Of a stretch of DNA of 64,000 nt, positions 60,509 to 64,000 are shown piece by piece; position 1 is the first letter of the stretch, and the number at the start of each line of letters is the position of its first letter. Origin of the DNA: Sulfurovum sp. UBA4779. GTDB lineage: Bacteria > Campylobacterota > Campylobacteria > Campylobacterales > Sulfurovaceae. Under the pieces are notes generated by a model. The model searched no databases and was not told the origin of the DNA. It saw nothing but the letters and a program-made list of their open reading frames with translations. The position numbers and the translations under genes are program-made. Location of the stretch: NCBI GenBank assembly GCA_002403155.1, contig DHHF01000001.1:62001-126000 (forward strand), in the 5' to 3' direction.

Positions 60509-61776
60509 AATTTCTCTCTGTCGTTGAGATAAACACTTTGCAATTGCGTGATGCCCCACACATGCGAAGAGGCATTTTGATCTTGATACGCCAATAACGC
60601 TTTTCTGTACTTTTGGGCATCTTTTATCTCTACTTTTTTATATTTCGTGGTGGTAACGTCTTCGTATTTGGTAATTTTTTTCAATACTGTTGCTACCCTG
60701 GATTCTTTGCGCAGTACCTTCATGGGATCCATCCATCTTCCCTGCTTCATCAAACCAAAATGCAAATGCGGGCCCGAACTTACGCCGGTGTTGCCTGTAT
60801 ATCCTATCACTTCCCCTTTCTTAACGCGCCGGCCTGCATTGCAGCGTATTTTGCTTAAATGGGCATACAAAGAGACATATCCTCCTGTATGCTGCAATCG
60901 AATGGTATTGCCATAGCCGGCTTTCCATCCTGCATCTATCACTCTTCCGTCATTGACAGCCAAAATAGGGGTACCCTTCCTTGCACCGAAATCGGTTCCG
61001 TGGTGCGGACGATAGCGGCGCAGCACAGGATGCCATCTCCTATATGAAAAACCCGACGTAACTCGGTTGTTATGCAGAGGCATGCCAAAAACAGCCTCTT
61101 TCCCGGAAGACGGAACCCTGCGGGTAAAAACAACTTTTTTCTTTCCCGTGACTTGATAGGAGATGGATTTTTGCGTATCATCATAGCCGTATCCTTCCTC
61201 ATCGACATAGATAAACTGTTCTTTTCCTCCCGTCATAACTTTGATCACTTTGATGTCAGGCATATGCGGAAGTTTCCCCAGCCTTGTTCTTTGCTGATAG
61301 ACAAAGGCGATCTCATCACCCGGCTGGAATTTTTTGGTATTCACAGCGCCTTTTAAAGCCTGGCCTACCCTTTTGGCTATATTTTGCTGGTTGACTGCCT
61401 GTTGCGTATCTGCATAGGGATTGCTTTTAATCTCAACTTTTCCGTAATAATCGTTTTCTTTGTATTCGATGGGAATGATATCAAATCCGTACGCTTCGCC
61501 GTCTTTATAAAGATGAATCTGCATCTCTTTACCTATGGGGATCAAGGCATGCAGCAACGTACCGTCTGCATCTTTGGCTTCATAATAGTGAGAATTGCTT
61601 CGTATATCCGATAAAAAGGTTTGGTCTTCTTCCGAAATGGAACTTAAAAGTGTCGGCGGTACATTGTGCGAACTTAAATACTGCGAAAAACTGATGCCGT
61701 CTTTCCATTTTTCGTATGTTACTTTTGCTCCAAATAAAGTGTGCATCGCAAGAATTGCCAGTATGAGATATTTCAT
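60505..61776 (-). CDS. M23-family peptidoglycan peptidase, Csd3-like (423 aa)
   Basis: A signal peptide (~1-17) is followed by a ~200-residue N-terminal region and a LytM domain with zinc ligands in HHGTDFG and HLHFG. Its size, order of domains and position next to pgbA and glcD match H. pylori HP0506 (Csd3), a DD-endo/carboxypeptidase that shapes the cell. Here the cell shape effect is inference. The C-terminal ~70 residues are a charged tail. Confidence 0.88.
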   Translation of the reverse strand: MKYLILAILAMHTLFGAKVTYEKWKDGISFSQYLSSHNVPPTLLSSISEEDQTFLSDIRSNSHYYEAKDADGTLLHALIPIGKEMQIHLYKDGEAYGFDIIPIEYKENDYYGKVEIKSNPYADTQQAVNQQNIAKRVGQALKGAVNTKKFQPGDEIAFVYQQRTRLGKLPHMPDIKVIKVMTGGKEQFIYVDEEGYGYDDTQKSISYQVTGKKKVVFTRRVPSSGKEAVFGMPLHNNRVTSGFSYRRWHPVLRRYRPHHGTDFGARKGTPILAVNDGRVIDAGWKAGYGNTIRLQHTGGYVSLYAHLSKIRCNAGRRVKKGEVIGYTGNTGVSSGPHLHFGLMKQGRWMDPMKVLRKESRVATVLKKITKYEDVTTTKYKKVEIKDAQKYRKALLAYQDQNASSHVWGITQLQSVYLNDREKF

Positions 61777-61913
61777 TATGCTCCTTTTGTCGGAATAGTA
61801 TTATAGCCTAAATAGCTAAAGAGGGGCTCCGCACAAAAGCTCTTGGCATCTCTCAATAGAATTTTAATATTTTATTTGTATAATCTATCCATTCTAAACA
61901 TAAAGGATTTTCG

Positions 61914-62597
61914 ATGCGTAAAATAGCTTTATTGCTTTTGACCGCTTTGCCGCTTTTTGCAGATTTTTTTCCGCCGGCGATACAAACAACCGTTTCAAGT
62001 GTCGGGGATAAAAGCATTATATTAGAGCGGCCTTTTCCTATCAACGGAATGAGCGGAGTAATTGTCCATACCTATGATGATAACCTTGCAACGGTTACCC
62101 ATCGCATTACCCAAACTTCAACGCAAGGAAATGCCGAATTCGTCGATATGCCTATCATTCATCATGATAGTCTCCCCGGTATCAAAACCGCCGTACATAC
62201 AGGTGATAAAGCAATCGGAGGCTACCTTTACGATAATGTTTTGCTGCTAGCCCCCGATGCGCAAACTTACAGCAAAATGACTGCGCAATATGCCAAAACA
62301 TGGGTGCACCCGGATTTGTATGCCCTCTTCCTTTCCCAAGAAGGAGACGATGTTCCGACGAAAGAAAATCTTGCCAAATTTGCAGAAATGTACCAAGTAG
62401 GGCTTGTATGCATCATACATAAAGAGCGTGCGGTACTGCTTGATCCTTTTTCGGGCAAGATTGTAGGGCAAAAAGCCCTAAGCGGCATGCCTGCACAAGG
62501 ACAATACCCTTTCTTTATGCACTTTGACGAGATAAAATCAGGATGGTTCGGCAGCAAAAAAGAAGGGAATTATTATCAAACGATGGGGTCTATTTGA
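61914..62597 (+). CDS. PgbA N-terminal-domain family protein (227 aa)
   Basis: Signal peptide (MRKIALLLLTALPLFA) and a compact beta-rich domain starting DFFPPAIQTTVSSVG, which I recognise as the N-terminal domain of the Helicobacter plasminogen-binding protein PgbA. The long lysine-rich C-terminal part of PgbA is absent, so plasminogen binding is doubtful and a periplasmic or surface housekeeping role is more likely. The neighbours (csd3-like, glcD) match H. pylori. Confidence 0.8.
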   Translation: MRKIALLLLTALPLFADFFPPAIQTTVSSVGDKSIILERPFPINGMSGVIVHTYDDNLATVTHRITQTSTQGNAEFVDMPIIHHDSLPGIKTAVHTGDKAIGGYLYDNVLLLAPDAQTYSKMTAQYAKTWVHPDLYALFLSQEGDDVPTKENLAKFAEMYQVGLVCIIHKERAVLLDPFSGKIVGQKALSGMPAQGQYPFFMHFDEIKSGWFGSKKEGNYYQTMGSI

Positions 62598-62733
62598 TGA
62601 GAACGCTTTTTGAGCGAAGCCCAAAAACCTACGCTAACGCTGTGTTAACTTCAGCAGTTGGCTCATGCGGCTGGCCGCATCGGATGATGAGAACGCTTTT
62701 TGAGCGAAGCCCAAAAACCTGCGCTAACGCTGT
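62596..62733. repeat. Two 48-bp direct repeats spaced 90 bp in an intergenic region
   Basis: Copies at 62596-62643 and 62686-62733 differ at one base. Each contains TTTTTG...CAAAAA, a short stem with inner GC pairs. Between them is ATGCGG/CCGCAT, another hairpin (62665-62680). The repeat begins right at the pgbA-like stop. It reads in one open frame (MRTLFERSPKTYANAV twice), but with no SD I treat it as non-coding. Confidence 0.8.
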
Positions 62734-62783
62734 ATTGATTTTAACAGCCTGCCAACACAACCGATTGCAATAGGGAGAAAATC

Positions 62784-64000
62784 ATGTTAGATGCCAAACA
62801 CATAGAAGCCTTCAAAGAGATCGTAGGAGAAGAAAATGTCTATAGCGACAAAGCCCATCTGATCGCCTACAGCTATGATGCCACACGTACGCGATTTCAG
62901 CCCGATGCCGTTGTTTTTCCCAGAGACGAAAATGACGTCAGCGCAATTTTAAAATATTGCAACACCCACCACATCATCATTACGCCGCGCGGTGCAGGAT
63001 CGGGATTTACGGGCGGTGCACTTCCTGTCCGGGGGGGTATTACGCTTGCGATGGAAAAACACATGAACAAAATCCTTGAGATTGACATGGAGAACATGGT
63101 GGCAGTCGTACAGCCCGGCGTGATCAATATGGATTTGCAAAAAGCTGCAGAAGAGGTAGGGCTTTTCTATCCGCCTGATCCGGCCAGCGAACAGTACTCT
63201 TCGCTCGGCGGAAATGTAAGCGAAAATGCAGGAGGCATGCGCGCTGCCAAATACGGCATTACCAAAGATTATGTCATGGCGCTGCGCGCGGTACGCGCAA
63301 ACGGTGACATCATCCGTGCAGGCAAAAGAACGATCAAGGATGTAGCAGGCTACAATATCGCAGGCATTCTTATCGCAAGCGAAGGAACCCTTGCCGTTAT
63401 TACTGAAATCACCCTGAAACTTATCCCCAAACCGAAATTCACCAAAGCCTACATGGGGATTTTCCCGTCGGTAGAAACAGCGATGAATGCCGTGTTCAAA
63501 TCGCTTGCAGCAGGAGCCAATCCGGTGGCAATGGAATTTCTAGACAGCTTGGTTGTGCATGCGGTGAAAGAAAAACTGGGGGTTGACCTTCCCGAAGAAG
63601 CCGGAGCGCTTCTTATCGGAGATGTAGACGGCAACGTTGAACAGGAGGTCTCTTTCCAGCTGGAAATCCTGGAAAAATCATTCAGAGAAAACGGGGCCCA
63701 AGAGTTTGTGATCGCCCATGATGCAGCCAAAAGAGAGGAGCTGTGGTATGCCAGAAGAAACGCCTCTCCCTCCATCACCATCTTTGGCAACAAAAAACTC
63801 AATGAAGATATCTCCGTGCCAAGAAGCATGCTTCCCAGAGCACTCACCGGTATCTATGCGATCGGGGACAGATACGGATTTAAGGTTCCTTGCTTCGGAC
63901 ATGCGGGGGATGGAAACATTCATGTCAATGTGATGCTGGACAATCCCGATGAAACGCTGCTTGAAAAAGGACACCATGCCATAGAGGAAATCTTTGAACT
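62784..64000 (+). CDS. glcD: FAD-linked oxidase, GlcD-type (partial, C-terminus cut by window edge)
   Basis: Flavoprotein of the vanillyl-alcohol-oxidase fold that oxidises 2-hydroxy acids such as glycolate or lactate. About 405 residues are present of ~460. FAD-binding signatures: RGAGSGFTGGALPV, PPDPASEQYSSLGGNVSENAGG (split here by the family's usual loop), and GYNIAGILIASEGTL. The C-terminal PCFGHAGDGNIHVN metal site is also seen. Start at 62784 follows AGGGAG. The Fe-S protein at 26166 could be a partner, but that is only a guess. Confidence 0.92.
   Translation, partial: MLDAKHIEAFKEIVGEENVYSDKAHLIAYSYDATRTRFQPDAVVFPRDENDVSAILKYCNTHHIIITPRGAGSGFTGGALPVRGGITLAMEKHMNKILEIDMENMVAVVQPGVINMDLQKAAEEVGLFYPPDPASEQYSSLGGNVSENAGGMRAAKYGITKDYVMALRAVRANGDIIRAGKRTIKDVAGYNIAGILIASEGTLAVITEITLKLIPKPKFTKAYMGIFPSVETAMNAVFKSLAAGANPVAMEFLDSLVVHAVKEKLGVDLPEEAGALLIGDVDGNVEQEVSFQLEILEKSFRENGAQEFVIAHDAAKREELWYARRNASPSITIFGNKKLNEDISVPRSMLPRALTGIYAIGDRYGFKVPCFGHAGDGNIHVNVMLDNPDETLLEKGHHAIEEIFE

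Noticed and set aside
62543..62773. 76-codon frame across the 48-bp repeats
   Set aside because: It begins inside the pgbA-like gene, has no SD, and its repeated peptide only mirrors the DNA repeat; kept as a repeat, not a gene.

Overview
The window comes from an epsilonproteobacterium (Campylobacterota), most likely a Sulfurovum-like chemolithotroph rather than Campylobacter or Helicobacter. The evidence is gene order recalled from those genera: rplY-pth-lptG-lysA-pheA-hisC-...-dxs, hemN-argF-hemB/ribA-rsmG, plsX-rpmF-DUF177-ndk-fdxA, and csd3-pgbA-glcD. A tmRNA tag of epsilon type, and a respiratory nitric oxide reductase operon, agree with this. Coding density is high, many genes overlap by 4 nt (ATGA), and I saw no tRNA, rRNA, insertion sequence, prophage or CRISPR array.

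Layout. 1-17044 is almost entirely minus strand: plsX (cut by the window edge), rpmF, DUF177, ndk and a ferredoxin behind a clear terminator; then metK, dxs, a 75-aa unknown, hisC, pheA, lysA, lptG-type permease, pth, rplY, pilT, tal, aat, clpA, clpS. 17117-19640 (+) holds bioD, pyrB, pabB. 19650-22679 (-) holds a lipoprotein with a predicted Cys-His-Asp triad, a rhomboid protease, two small proteins, rsmG and ribA. 22752-27464 (+) holds hemB, argF, hemN and an Fe-S oxidoreductase. 27454-32655 (-) holds a histidine kinase/response regulator pair, an AI-2E-type permease, ruvB, a BON-like lipoprotein and panB. trpA, a SulP transporter, an AEC permease, gdhA, a Spy-like periplasmic protein and a HIRAN protein follow.

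38880-44622 (+) is lgt followed, with 4-nt overlaps, by a 1144-aa double activase ATPase and a 507-aa 2-hydroxyacyl-CoA-dehydratase-like partner, probably an ATP-driven low-potential Fe-S reductase. 44754-45127 is ssrA. 45394-51941 carries a Sel1 protein, a divergent Rrf2 regulator and norC-norB-norD-norQ-norE-norF. The nor promoter has three copies of a ~22-bp motif at exact 45-bp spacing. Two tandem outer-membrane barrel paralogues follow (52012-53617).

53700-57050 (-) is a tight three-gene unit: alr, an ATP-grasp ligase, and a GNAT-BKACE fusion, whose joint product is unknown. 57173-59884 has the agmatine-to-putrescine genes aguA and aguB (+). Between them, on the other strand, lies a secreted CAP-domain protein with a c-di-GMP-I (GEMM-I) riboswitch in its leader. 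The right end has a Nudix hydrolase, a Csd3-like M23 peptidase, a PgbA-like protein, a pair of intergenic repeats and glcD (cut by the edge).

The points most worth a second look are the riboswitch with its swapped core base pair, the 45-bp-phased operators of the nor operon, the alr/ATP-grasp/GNAT-BKACE operon, the split double-cubane-type reductase system, and the short gene standing where fliF-fliG-fliH lie in Campylobacter.
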